Part shown: piece after piece, positions 13,601-25,800 of the stretch | Numbering within the stretch: position 1 is the stretch's first letter | Layout: each line of letters opens with the position of its first letter | Assembly (NCBI GenBank): GCA_038380795.1 | Contig: CM076267.1 | Location: forward strand, 11,887,501 to 11,951,500 | DNA from: Pyrocephalus nanus | Lineage: Eukaryota > Chordata > Aves > Passeriformes > Tyrannidae | Direction of reading: 5' to 3' | Length of the DNA stretch: 64,000 nucleotides | The notes under the pieces: model-generated | Seen by the model: the letters and a program-made list of their open reading frames with translations, nothing else | Databases searched by the model: none | What the model was told of the DNA's origin: nothing | Program-made: the position numbers and the translations under genes

Positions 13601-15532
13601 TCATGATCACTATAACACATCTACTACATCTGTGAGTTACTTCTGCATTTGTACCTGCTTTTTTTTTTTTTTTTTTCCCTTTGCAGTTTTAGTTTTTTTG
13701 AGAGGAGTTTTGGAAGAAAGAGGTGCTTTCTGAGGAGAAGAAAAGCAGGGAAGGGTACTTGGGAAGACTGAAAATAATAGGAAAAAAAACCCCCAGACTT
13801 CAGACTGAGAGAAAAGAATGTTTCCTAGGCAGTTCACAGATAAATGGCTTGAGGTGGTGCTGGACGTAAACCATCTGAGATTTAATAAATGATGCTGTAT
13901 GACAAAAAGGAAAACACTAAGTTGTGAAGTCCTTTAGTGTAAGAGTACTGTTCTGAATGGTGAATGAACATCTGTAAACTCAAGTGTTACATTCAGGTTG
14001 GGAAATTTCACCTAGAGTTCTGTAGGAATATTTGAAGGAATATCAAATGAATACATTTGCCATGTTCTTTGTGCCATTATTATTAGTCTAAAAGCCTGTG
14101 CATAGTTCTAGTTATTAAAAACAAACAAAAACACCTAAAAAAACCCAAACCTACTTAGTCCTTCAAAGATCTCTAGAGGAAATGCATCAAATAAAAGGCT
14201 AATGATTTTATTTGGCTATGTAAGTTTACGTGATTGCTTTTTCACTGATAACAGAAAATACCATTAAAAATAAAATTTGATACTTTCAGTATTATGTTTA
14301 GCAAGTCAAGGCATGGAAACAGAATTAAAATCAAGCCACCCACTTTATACAGTAAGGACAAGCCTGCACTGTTTGGGGGCCTGTTTGCAGGTAGGTGAGA
14401 CCTGAGCTGTGAGACTTCTGATCAGCAGTCTGGGAGTCTGGGGTATTTCCATAATAATAGTGGCATGTAATAGCTATGGATTTGGTTGCTATTTAAGGAG
14501 TGAATTTCTTGACACTACTCTTCAGAGGAATTTTCAATTCTGCTGCTGTTTGCAATGGAGCAATTCTTGACTTGTTTGCCACTTCTGATGTTAAAATATC
14601 TTTCACTTGCATATCTAAAAATACAACATTGCAAGACAGTGTGCTGTGTAATAGAAACAAAGTGGTGTCGTGAATACTCCATCAGCTCAAGCATCTATAT
14701 TTTCCTTTAGAAGGTGATTTTGAAAATCCATGTACCATAAACAGAGCAGAACAAAAGCAGAGGTTAGACAAATTGACACAGAGATGGATGCCTTGACCCA
14801 AAGGCACCACATCAAACAATAACCCAGAGAGGCTTGTGGAAGTGTAAGAAGATACCTGAATCAACTCAGAGACTGGTTTTACCCAGTCTTTCCAGTTTTG
14901 TCTGCTGGGACATGAGCTAAGTCCCCAATTTACATGATACGATTATACTCTAGGCTGACTTTCACTTGCTGCATATTTGGGTTGAGTTTGAATCTGGTGA
15001 AATAGGATCAGATCTAAAGCCCTCTAAAGATTTGCTAATTATTTAGGGCCTGATTGCAGGCTCTTATAGAAGCACCAGGAGACGAACTTCATAAGGTACC
15101 TTCAGGTGTCTGATAATAAAATAAACTTCAATTTTCGTTTCTTCCAGGGAAATCCTGTTGCTTAGAAATACCTGCTTAGAGTTTGAATACAGATGCTTGG
15201 TCAGGAATTGGTTATGTAGAACATTATAAGAGTTGTTTATAGAGACTATATCCGTTTGTAAAATCTACTGGTTAGTGCAAGCAGGGACTGGTTTTTTGTG
15301 AATCATATCATTATGTTAGGAATAAAAATGGAAATGAATAATAAAGGCCAAAACAATGGCTTGTGAGGCTCAACGGAGTATTCTTGTTTAATTTTGTTTC
15401 TATTAATTTTTTTTCTCTCTCCAAGGCAGCATGACAGCACTAAGCCACTCAGATTATAGTTTCTTTTTTTGTTTTTCCTCCCTCTCCTTTCTCTGTTTTT
15501 TCTCTCTTTTGTTTCTCCTCTGATCACGGCAG
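10613..15532 (+). other. CLASP1: CLASP1 intron, 4.9 kb
   Basis: This intron separates the linker exon from the cassette exon. It contains a T-rich homopolymer near 13661-13678 and otherwise AT-rich unique-looking DNA. I see no confident transposon, RNA gene or further exon. The last 100 bases before 15533 are strongly CT-rich, an extended pyrimidine tract typical of regulated exons. Confidence 0.8.
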
Positions 15533-15649
15533 TCGGCTCTGGGGTTGGAGTGCAGATGGGCTGTCGAAGCACCCCCCTCCCCTTTCTCAGCCTAACTCCA
15601 TCCCCACTGCTCCTTCCCACAAGACTTTCAGACGCTCTTACTCTCCCAG
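15533..15649 (+). CDS. CLASP1: CLASP1 alternative cassette exon, 39 codons
   Basis: The exon is exactly 117 nt, flanked by a long CT-rich tract plus CAG and by a GTAACA donor. Joined to the upstream exon's final AG it reads SRLWGWSADGLSKHPPPLSQ, then PNSIPTAPSHKTFRRSYSPS, with no stop. Its own last two bases, AG, again await a T, so inclusion or skipping keeps the reading frame. A Trp-containing, Pro-rich, basic insert at this place is known in some CLASP1 isoforms (family knowledge, from memory). The reading is intact, which argues for selection. The insert lengthens the flexible linker between TOG and C-terminal domains. I infer tissue-regulated splicing; the sequence does not show the tissue. 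Confidence 0.88.
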
Positions 15650-18600
15650 GTAACAAGCTACCTGTTAAACCAACTTGTCTGAGGTGTCACAGTATTATTT
15701 ACCTCTCACACTGTGGGATCTGTTCAAATGTGGGACTTCCAGAGGCTTTGGTTTGAAAAGAGATGATGGCAGCTTTCAGAGAGCAGAGGTGATGGGTAGC
15801 TGCTTGCTCGCTGCTTGGGGAAGATGCAGAATGTAAGAGGTGAAAAAAGAAAAGTGGATTTTTTCAGACTCTTACACCCATTCAGGAAGGTGGCAGGGAG
15901 GTGCTTCACAGTTGGTTTCCAACACAGAACACAGTTGCCGAGCACTTTTGGCAGGCACTGGTTGGATTATATATATTGGAGATGGGCAGGATCTTTCAGT
16001 TTGGCTACACTGTGCACATGAGTATTTTTAAATGGCAGATACAGCTCAGGAGTGACTTCACATCGAAGCTTTATCATTTTAACAGCTGCTTGCATAGTGT
16101 GACTGTGGAACATCTTGGAAATTTGTAGTATTGAATTTGAAATTGTTCTTACTACAAAATTTAGAGGTTATCAATCTCTAATTTTGACATCTGTTTCTTT
16201 TCCTGTGCCCTCACGTTTTTTTCCAGTCTGCATACAGATCTTGGATCAGTTTACTGGACTAAAGCAGTATACTGATTTTAATCAAAAAAACTTTCTCAAT
16301 ACAAATTTAATTTGTCAGACCTCTCTGAAAATTCCTTGGCTTTTTTAAAGTTTATACCTTGACAACAGAGTATCTATAAATGGGGTTTGTGGTTTTTCCT
16401 GACTTAAATATTCATGTTACCTAAAGAAGGACTAATATATAGTGTTTCCTTGAAACAGGAAGTTCCTAATGAAAAACTATTGAAGGAAAAGCAAAGAAAT
16501 TTTTCTTTGAGGGCTCAAAATTTGAGAACCTGTGACATGTGAGAGAGAAAATAGAATACAATAGTTGATAACTCTGTGAGTACCTGCCAAATTAAAACTT
16601 TAAATTAATGTTCTGACTCTTCTAGGAGAGACTAAGATATACATGGAGGAGATCCATGTTGATTTTTGGAATAAAACTAGTTGAGAATGTTTTTTCTGCC
16701 TTTTATTATCTGACATCAAGTTTCGGAATTATTTGACATATATTCCAGCCCAGAGCCTGAAAGTGCAAGGAAGTGAGTTACTGTGTACTGCTTGAAGACA
16801 CTAAACTGTGGATTACTTACACGCAGTTTGGATTGAAAACAGAATAACAGTTTATGGAAGTAAAATGTATTTCATGCCAGACTGGAAAACTGCCAAATTG
16901 TATCTTGATAAACTCGTAGACAGCTGCATTGATTTTGTGCAGCAGAAGATGGAAAATAATGTTGTGACATCCGTAAACACTTCTCATCTCTACTCACTTC
17001 TTATTCATCCTGTGCCTTTCCTTTAGTTTTCTGCATGGGTCATAATTTTTTTTTTTCCTTTTGTACCTTTTTTTTTTTGTCCTGAAAGGTGAGTGTAGTT
17101 CCATTGTATTTTTATTCCCCACGTTGTGTTGTCTGTGAAGTATTCCAGTGCACATACTGTCAATAGACATGTGTGTTCACATGTAGAATTTTCATTCATG
17201 TAGAACACAGCCATAATGTTATCTCCTACACAGGCTCAGTCTTGACATACAAAATCTCTGGATTCTTTAGATTTTTATTAAAATGTGGGTTTGTGCTTTG
17301 AGAAATGCATCAGATTGGTGGCTCTGTTGAGAAATTGCCTTAGTCCTTTAACACTGAAGAGTCTGTACTTTGTTAACAGTGTAGGGCAAAATTCATCCCT
17401 GAGGAAAGAAGTGATGATTTCAGCAGAAGATTTAGTGCCAGTATATATGTAATTATTTCTCCTTTTTTTTGCCATGGATGTAATTGTGTGACCTTTGGTA
17501 AGTTGGTGTGAGCACACAGGTACAGTCACATGTATACCTTCTGGAATGGTGGTTTCATTGCTCACTTCTATGTATTTGTATGAAGAACCCTTTAAGATCA
17601 ACTAATTAAATGTGCTTGAGCTCAAAACGTGTATTTTTGAGATCATATGAAACAAAGATTTTCCTTTTCCTGCCTGATACTTTTAAAGAAAAACTACCTT
17701 TCCTTCCATCTGGAAAACTACCACAGTGCATTAGTGTTGTTCAGCTGTCTGAAAAGCCCTAAATACTTTTACTTCTCTAGGTTTGTGAAGAACTTTTGGT
17801 TCCTGATCTTGGTTTGTTGTTTAAGCGGTTTCTCTTTTCTCCCTGACCTGTCAGATGCTCTTTCAAGTTGGGGAGTTGTTCTTTGGTTTCTTTGCCAGAA
17901 TACATGGTGCTGGTGCTTTGTGAGTGTAGTGCGAGCGCGTTGATTGGGAGCCAGGGATTATGGCTATTTTCAGTGTGTTAATCCCGAAGGAATTGGGCGG
18001 CACCTGTTGTATCCTCTGTCTGAAGTTCCCAAGTTTCTTCCAGAAAAAAAAGTGGTTCTAGGTATTTAATATCCTACTTTTAGTTCTATTGAAAACAGTA
18101 GTTGTGTACCCAGGATTCAGAAGGCATTTTCTGGTTTGATCCCCCCATCCCAACAATTTTTCTTTTGTGGAAGAGGAACACAACCCTTTGTTCAGCCATC
18201 CACCTCCAAGTCCATCCTGTCATCCTTCACAAACTGTTAAGAAATAGTAATTCACCCCTGTAGGGAGCCACTTCTTGCTATTTGTTGACAGACAATGTGA
18301 TGTAAATGTCTGATTCAGTCTATTTGCTTCTGGCTCTACTAAGATCTGAGACTCCACCAGAGAAATTGTTCTCTGTTACTTGGTCCATTAATTGAAATTT
18401 CTCTTGGAAAACTGTCATGCAAACACAACTTCTCCTAGATAGACCGAAGCCCTGCCAATAATGCCTTTTTAATTTCTTCAAGCTTGTAGAAGCTTCTCTT
18501 TAGCCAGAACTTTTAATTTAATCATCTGCCCTTGCATGCGTGGCATTTTATCATGGAACTTAATTTCGGATAGCTTCTGAAGGAATCCCAACATTTTTGT

Positions 18601-19226
18601 GGCTTTATGCCGCTGAAAAATTTCTGAAGAACTGATAGACTGCAAGAAAACATCAGATTTGAGTAAGAAAATTCCCAAACTTAGGCTCAATAGTGAAATA
18701 CATGTTTTACTAAGGTATTGTGCAAGTGGTTTTGGTTTTACTACTTTATGAATTAAAGTGGGCCGTGTTAGAATGAGGTTTATGTCAAGATACATTTTCC
18801 ATTTAAATCTGTCACAGTTTCATATGTTATTAAACTTAAATTTCATTGATTTAATTTCTACCTGCTGTAACAACTCTTTCAGTTCTCATTGTGATTGATT
18901 TTATGTTCCTCTTTAAGTTACACCACTACCATGCTGGGGATAGGGTTTTTTGCCTTACAGAAGCTTAGCAATGTAAGAAACAGTGTACCTGGTTTCCCCT
19001 CACTTACAGCAGTGTAACACCACTGATTTCAGTGGAGCTTCTCCTAGATTTAACCCCTATTGAGGGATGACTCAGACCCGAACTCTGCTTTGATTCCATC
19101 CATGTTTTGTTACAAGTCGCTGTCAGGAAGGGTACACCAAACCATCTGTCTCTGACTTGATTTTGTTAAGGCTCAGAAGCGAATTCCAATTTCATTTGTA
19201 ACATTTCATATACGTTTGGTCTTTAG
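15650..19226 (+). other. CLASP1: CLASP1 intron, 3.6 kb
   Basis: This intron lies downstream of the cassette exon. It carries two T-rich runs near 17040-17080, a likely ancient interspersed repeat at about 18985-19085, and unique AT-rich sequence. No other exon or RNA gene is supported. Confidence 0.8.
18985..19085. repeat. Probable ancient amniote interspersed repeat
   Basis: The stretch has the form TAACACCACTGATTTCAGTGG followed by a gap and a second arm leading to a GACTCAGA-like end. This resembles a common old palindromic amniote repeat in which a TTCAGTGGA core is flanked by TTACACC-type arms. Recognition is from memory and the copy is diverged. Strand and exact ends are not resolved. 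Confidence 0.4.
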
Positions 19227-19377
19227 TATGCTGGATTATGACACGGAGAACCTGAATTCTGATGAAATCTACAGCTCTCTTCGTGGAGTCACAGAAGCGA
19301 TTGAAAAGTTTAGTTTCCGTAGTCAAGAGGACCTGAATGAGCCAATCAAACGTGATGGAAAGAAAGACTGCGACATT
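19227..19377 (+). CDS. CLASP1: CLASP1 exon (SMLDYDTENLN segment)
   Basis: This 151-nt exon contributes the first base T of a split Ser codon and then 50 codons beginning MLDYDTENLNSDEIYSSLRG. It continues through TEAIEKFSFRSQEDLNEP and ends GKKDCDI. The donor is GTAAGT, and the next exon supplies Val. The acceptor is TTTAG. The segment is acidic and helical and near-invariant among CLASP1 proteins as I know the family. It starts the conserved C-terminal half, which carries the partner-binding domain. The open reading continues briefly into the intron; the splice donor, not the downstream stop, ends the exon. Confidence 0.95.
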
Positions 19378-20185
19378 GTAAGTATTAGATTTGTTTATGT
19401 CCCCAGGTAGAAAAAATTTTAAAACCTTGTGATCAAACCTGGCTGTGGATTGTTAGTGTGCAAAATCCAGTTATTCCTGCTGTATTCTTAGAAGCGTCTT
19501 CTGCTTATTGGCTGTTAACTTCTTACACCTTAATTAGGGGTTCCACTAATGTGGTCCCTTGCTCTCTTTGAAGTCTAGCCTCCTGTGAATTGTGCTCACT
19601 GGGCTCCTCTTGAAGTCCCGTGCAGGCTGCAGACAGGGGTAGCGTCCCTCGGGCTCAGCATGGCTCAGGGATGTGCATGTTGTCAGGTCTGTAATGGGAA
19701 ATGTTAGCTCTTAAAATGCATGGATGGTTTCCCTCACAGGCTTAGGACCTGTAATCACTCCAAGTGCACAGCTCATGTACTATCTTATGCTGCATGAGTG
19801 GTTACAGTATTGTCTCCCATGTGTAGTGCCTTTTGTTTTAATTAAATACGCAGCCTTCAAAATTAATGGGAATCTTAAACAATAATCCTTTCTTAGCAAA
19901 TTAGTCCTGTTCAGAGCTTATGATCTTTGCCAGTTTGTGCAGTTTTAGAGATTTTATCTTATATTTAGGAATTTCAGCATAGCATCGTGCCCTGTGATCA
20001 TGAGGGATTTTTGAACAGTTGTAGTTACATAAAAGAGATGGTAATCCGTTATGTAAGTATTATGTATAAATAATACACGTAAATGATTCTATGCCTCTTC
20101 CTGTTGGTGGGTGACCTCCAAAAAGCCTACAGCTTCCACAGAATTTGGGTAGTCTCATATCTTTTCTCTCTGCTTGATCCCCCAG
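19378..20185 (+). other. CLASP1: CLASP1 intron, 0.8 kb
   Basis: This short GT-AG intron has no recognisable repeat or gene. Its acceptor is preceded by a TCTCTCTGC-type pyrimidine stretch. Confidence 0.85.
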
Positions 20186-20432
20186 GTGTCTCGAGATGGT
20201 GGCCTTGCTCTCCCTACCGGAGATGTCCGTGGAGGCAGTGACATTGTGGAAGGTGGAAGGATGGCTCTGGATAACAAAACCTCCCTTCTGAACACGCAGC
20301 CTCCCCGCGCCTTTTCAGGGCCACGTGCTCGGGAGTATAACCCCTATCCTTATGCTGACACAATTAACACGTACGACAAGACTGCCCTGAAGGAAGCAGT
20401 GTTCGATGATGACATGGACCAGCTTCGGGATG
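20186..20432 (+). CDS. CLASP1: CLASP1 exon (variable linker to DDDM motif)
   Basis: This 247-nt exon encodes 82 codons from VSRDGGLALPTGD to VFDDDMDQLRD plus one spare G. It includes the conserved stretches ALDNKTSLLNTQPPRAF and REYNPYPYADTINTYDKT. The first 30 residues are Gly-rich and variable in the family; the rest is strongly conserved. The donor GTTTGT is weak at positions +3 and +4, though it keeps G at +5. Together with the tandem acceptor of the next exon, this makes the junction a candidate for alternative splicing. The segment leads directly into the C-terminal HEAT-like domain. Confidence 0.94.
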
Positions 20433-21195
20433 GTTTGTATCAGCTCCCTCATAAAATTGCAGGCACCTTGCTCCCTTTCTGGTATATTTGCATATGGGTA
20501 GTGCTCTCAGATACGTGCCTGCCTGTGCACGTGTTGGGTATTTGCATCTGAGTTGAGGCTTGGTATGAAATACCCTTTGTCTTCATGTCCCAGCAGAACC
20601 TTATCTGTGACTGCTGAGGAAATGTTATTCCACAGTTTTGATTTTTGTTTGCCTGCACTTTCCCTTAAGCTAGTCCCTTAAGCGTCTACATGCATCTTTA
20701 GGGGCACTGTTTTGGGACCTTCCCCTCTTTATGACGGGAATGTCTCACTCAGTAGCTTGTTGTTACTGAGTGTTTTACTTCATTTTAGTGGTGCTACACC
20801 TCAGCTTAATTCTTTTGCAGTACACTGATGAGTCACTGTACTTTTGATCTAAAGGTCATGCATGTGACCACTGGTTTTGGGTGTGTGTGTGTCTGGGAAA
20901 AAAACACGGCAGTTCTCATCTTGTAGAAGTAATTGTTGGAACTGGAAGAAATCCAGTCGTCATCTCTTCCTGGTTCGTTACAAGCCATGTGCAGATTCAT
21001 GAGCTGTGTTATGAACTCTGGTTATTGTGTATTAGTCAGATTGTCTTGCCTACTTGATTGAGGCCACTGGGAATTTGATGCATTTTTTGGGGGGGGCCCC
21101 TTATTACATACACTTTGTTCTGTAGAGGGTCAGTAATCTTGGCATCTTTGATCTATTCCCCCTTTCTCCAAATGATTTGCTGCCATTTGTCCTAG
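20433..21195 (+). other. CLASP1: CLASP1 intron, 0.76 kb
   Basis: The donor GTTTGT is weak, and the acceptor is the tandem TAGAAG at 21193-21198. A GTGTGTGT stretch lies near 20881-20890, and a run of seven G followed by CCCC lies near 21090-21100. No repeat element or additional exon is convincing. Confidence 0.8.
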
Positions 21196-21389
21196 AAGGA
21201 CCCATTGACCACTCGGATTTGGTGGCTGATCTTCTGAAAGAGCTTTCCAACCACAACGAGCGGGTGGAGGAGCGGAAAGGAGCTCTCCTGGAATTGCTAA
21301 AGATCACAAGGGAGGATAATCTCGGAGTTTGGGAAGAGCATTTCAAAACCATTCTGCTCTTGCTGCTGGAAACACTTGGAGACAAAGAT
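21196..21389 (+). CDS. CLASP1: CLASP1 exon (start of C-terminal HEAT domain)
   Basis: This 194-nt exon completes a Glu codon with the previous G and encodes GPIDHSDLVADLLKELSNHN, then helices through ERKGALLELLKITRE and HFKTILLLLLETLGDKD. It ends at a codon boundary before GTGAGA. These are HEAT-type helices of the C-terminal CLASP domain, which binds CLIP-170 and cortical or kinetochore partners (family knowledge). The acceptor is ambiguous. TAG gives a start at 21196 and an extra Glu; AAG gives a start at 21199 without it. Both keep the frame. I give the proximal site because TAG is usually preferred over AAG. Confidence 0.93.
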
Positions 21390-22762
21390 GTGAGATGTAG
21401 ATTTTTGTCATTACTGTACATTGCTTCATCTGGGGTGATAGTTCCTCCACACTAGTTTAAATGAAACCTGCTACTCATCAGCGATGCTGCACTGCTTGCT
21501 TTTTCTTTTGAAGGTTGACAACTCTAGATTTCACTGTGTTCAGTGATGATTTTTAAGCTACTCTGAAGTGTACCAATTTTTCCTCTCCCTCCAGAGCACT
21601 GCTAATAAATAACTATGAAATTGAACTAGACTCAGAAAGAAGCTATCTTCTAATTTAGTACAAAAACTATCAAAACTTCTATGGTTGTTCCCTGTTAGGA
21701 TGAAGTTACAAGCTCCTAACTGTATTGTACCCATTCCCAAAAAGAAAGATAAAGGCACTCTAGAAGAAATTAATTTCTTCTTGTCTGTTTGGTTTAAAGA
21801 CACAGGGTATTAGATCTCACTGAATGGGTCTCTGTCCCTTACAAAAATGTCATCAAGAATAAGCTGCTTTTATAGGGGATCATGTTTTGAAGTATTAAAA
21901 AAATTACGTTATTATCATAGGGATTGTAATTCTGTAGCAGGGTAGATGGCTGACATTTTCTCAAGTCGTCGTTCATAGTATAAGCACAAACTGCTCTGGT
22001 TCTACATGTTTAATCATAACATTATCATGCATTTATCAGAATGGTGGCTTTGTCTAAGTACATATGAGTTGTGCTACTGCATGAATTTTGCAGATGAATA
22101 GCAAAATACATGTTTTAAAGACAGAGTATAGAATAAAGTAAGCATTCATCTGCTGAAATGATAGAAGCTCTTCGTAGTGGCCACAGATCAGAAACTTAAT
22201 GTAAGTTATGAAAGTGAAGCAGGTGTTACAAATCCTTTCTGCTAATGACCTTTTGATATAAAAGATTAAGATGTAGGTCAGTGTTGACTACAATAAGTTC
22301 TTGGAAGTAATTTCCATAGGAGTTACAGGAAGAGTTGATTGTACTGCATTAGTACATGAGAGATGGCTTTGTGGCATGGATGAAGCCCAGTTTAATATCT
22401 ACAAAGCTAAGCAAAAGAGGAAGGACAAAAATATGGTCTGGCCTTCTTTGTAGATAAATGTAATGCAGACATGCTGCTGTGGGTACAAATTTGTACTTCA
22501 TTACCAAAAGAATCTGGAATGCAATGAAGTCAAGTAATTTTGATTTTTTATTGTATCTGTGAGAACAGTCATTTCATGTGGATTTTTGTGCAAGAGAAGT
22601 AAGAAAACCAATTCTGACTTTGTGACTTTGATTACACTGCTCACTACACTGGAGCTCATAGAGTAAAGTGAGACTTCTGGCGGCGTTGGGAGCCATGAGA
22701 ATTTACTTCTAACTACGATTTTGAGAAGTGACCTTTTCTAATATGAATTTTTCTTGGCACAG
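21390..22762 (+). other. CLASP1: CLASP1 intron, 1.4 kb
   Basis: AT-rich intron with no recognisable transposon, RNA gene or exon. The acceptor is TTGGCACAG before 22763. Confidence 0.85.
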
Positions 22763-22891
22763 CATTCAATAAGAGCCCTGGCACTGCGAGTCCTGAGAGA
22801 GATCCTACGGAACCAGCCGGCAAGGTTTAAGAACTATGCGGAGTTGACTATCATGAAAACACTGGAAGCACATAAGGATTCCCACAAGGAG
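22763..22891 (+). CDS. CLASP1: CLASP1 exon (HEAT helices, HSIRALAL)
   Basis: This exon is 129 nt, exactly 43 codons, phase 0 at both ends, with a consensus GTGAGT donor. It encodes HSIRALALRVLREILRNQPA, then RFKNYAELTIMKTLEAHKDS and HKE. This is one of the most conserved segments of all CLASPs and forms a HEAT repeat pair of the C-terminal domain. The frame remains open for some codons into the intron, up to 22957. The GTGAGT donor and the perfect continuation VVRAAEEAAST at 32799 show that this is read-through only. Confidence 0.97.
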
Positions 22892-25800
22892 GTGAGTGAG
22901 CCTTTCAGTGTTGCTATTGAGAAAGCAGTTGAAAACCTGCTGAAGAAATGCCTGTGAGACTTAACAGGAAACCTTGTTGACCCATCTTGACAGTAGAACA
23001 GAGTGATATTAAATCTACCAAGAAGAGACAAATTTTTACATGATGAAGCAGTGAGGAAAAAAGTTGGGACGAACAGAGCTATTTACGTGGACTTGGAGTT
23101 ACCTGGAATTGCCAAACACTGTTAATCAACTTGCCAGGATTTTCTTGCACGTTCTGGGAGAGGTTGATACTATAGTAGGAAAGTGCTTGTTTCTTATTTT
23201 TTGGAGGACACTGGGGGCCCTGTGCTGCCTCTGTCTGTAACAGATAAGGATAGAAAATGTCCTGGAGAACACAAAGGCCATGTTCAAGCAGAATTGTGTG
23301 TGAAAACTGAATGGTGAAATTGGGCTGTGCTGGAGAACTGGGAACTGGTGAGTAACAGGAGAAAATGGACCAAGAGGACACACTGCAGGGGCAGAGGAAG
23401 AAGCAAAGGAAAGGGTGAATTGCATTTTCCTTTTGTGAGAGAACTCATATGTAAAACTGGAATTATTTTGGAGTAAAGCAAGAGTAAAGGGCCATGATAA
23501 CGTTTGAAGTAGATCAATTCAAATTACATTTAAAGCCAAGCTTTGTAGATTGACTTCCAAGCTGGATCTTTTAATCTACCTTGTGCATGTTGCAAGTTTG
23601 AACTAAGCCTTGGAAAGCGCTATCAGAATTCCTCTGTAAATCTGTGATGGCTTTGTTACCTAAGACCTTGCTTTGCAGTCTAAGACATTTATTCTCCTCT
23701 GCAACAGGATTGTCCTAAGCTAGCAATTTTGGGCACCTCTATCTGACGAGATTTGGCCATGAAAAGATCATTGTATAGATCACATTGCTCTAGAGCATTG
23801 TTTAACTAGCACAAAGTTATGTTAGCTGTGGGTAGCAAAAACTGTACTGCCTAAAAATCAAAATAAAAAATACCCTCAAGGAAAGAAACTAACAGGCTGA
23901 ATTTCTCTAAAATGCAAAAGCAGAAAATGTTTAATCCTTTAGTGAATGAGGGCTGCCCTACTCTGCCTACCTTCCTCTCCCTGATTTAGAGCCTTTGCAG
24001 CCCTGTCATTTTCAGTTCAGAGTAATAAGAAGCAGTTGTAAATTGATTTCCTGATAAAGCAGTCAGACAAAACGTTATGTTCTGAAGGAGTGCCTTTTAT
24101 TGGCAAGTCTTCCTGCTAGCATGTTTCTCAGTTCACCTTGACTCAGTGCCCTTTGTATTTTTTGCCTGAGAGTCCATCAAAACTGCATTTCTAGCAGAAT
24201 TCACTGTCTTTGTGGGACTGATGGGTTTTATAGAGATCAAAAACAGTGTTGAAAATATCATACTTTATGCCTCTGTACTCCCCACAGTATGTTCTTCATA
24301 CTTGTGGTGTGGAAAGGTTCCTCAGGATTTGTATGAGGTGCCTTCCAAGGAAAAGCAAAGTATGAGTCTGCTACAGAGAAAGTGAAGCTCGTGCAAAGAA
24401 TGAAGAGATGGGAGTTGTGGCACTTCTTTATAGAATAATTGAGGTGTATTGCTATCACTAAGTAGCTGCTGTGCTGTACATAGCATGGCTTTGATTTACC
24501 ATGGTTTTGCGTAGCATCTTCATAATGAAAAATCAGCTGCTGCAATGGGACCTTTGGGTGACAGCTCTCATAGCAGGACAATGCAAGAATATTCTTATTT
24601 TCCTCCCTGTTGTGTGTGCAGCTGTATTAACTGGGGGCACTGGTGCTGGATTTTTTGTTCTGTGTGTGTTTTCTGACCCCTGTGTAGACAAAGCTCTTAG
24701 AACCAAATGCAGCCCATGAAAGGCATCATCTGTCTCTCAGCATTTTGAGAACATCAGCATTCCTGAAGTTAAGACAGGTACCTGCTCTTGAGTATCCACA
24801 TGAGCTAGGCTAAAGATATACCTGGGAATACGCTTTAGGTATTTTTACCTGTAGCTGGGATTTGCTGATTCAGTTAAGTGTGTGAAAAATTAACTTAACA
24901 GTTCATTTGGGCATGGCCCAGTTGGTCAAACTCCTAGTTCTGGGCCAGAAGGTCACGAATTCCCTTCCTGTGGTGGCCCTTCAGCTCCCTCTCACTGCTG
25001 ACTTTGCAGCACTGCTCTCTCCAGGAGGGGCAGAGGAGCTGCCCTTTGACTGGATCCCACTGAGCAGAAGTTTAAGTGAAGATTTCACCAATTTGTGATT
25101 GAAGGACACTTTCAAAGAATAGCTGAAGAAAGAAGGGAAGATCTGAACAGTTTGTTCCACAGTTTTCTTTTTCTCTGTATCAGAGCAATACTAAAGGCAG
25201 TGGTGTACTGTCCTTAGACTACATAAAATAAAATCTTCATCTGGACTGTAAGAAAGGCTGCTGTATCGTCTAGTTAGGAAAAGGTTAATCTCTGTGCCAG
25301 TGATGTCCTGATAAGATGTCACTCCAGAGTTTGTTGTATTTCTGGATGCTTCTGCCTTGTAGTACAAGGAGTGATCTCTGTTTATGGTTTGAGATCCTTT
25401 AATGTGCAACAGGCTGTGTAGTTGTCTGTTCTGAGCAAGGTGTATATGTTTCAGTCTCTCCTACTTGGGTTTCCCCTTCAACACAGGGACTGCTAATTGC
25501 TTCAAGTTACTGCTCACATTTCAATTATGTTTGACCAACAGAGAATCCATCTATAGCGACCAAGCAAAGGGAATTTGAAGAGGAGCACAGTACAGAACTG
25601 GTAATCTCGGGTATTGTCTCCAAGAAGTTGTCCTACTAAGAGACAGTTCTTTGGAAATCAAGGAGGTTCATTTGTCTACCCAAATTCCAATATTGCTATT
25701 GTTCAGCATGGCCAGGAGAGATCAATGACAAATTAAAATCCACACTTTCACTAACCAGAAGATATCACCTCCTACCCCAACTGAGTGCTGATACTTAGTT

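Noticed and set aside
22892..22957. Extension of the CLASP1 exon into the intron up to the in-frame stop
   Set aside because: A consensus GTGAGT donor ends the exon at 22891, and the next exon continues the family sequence exactly.
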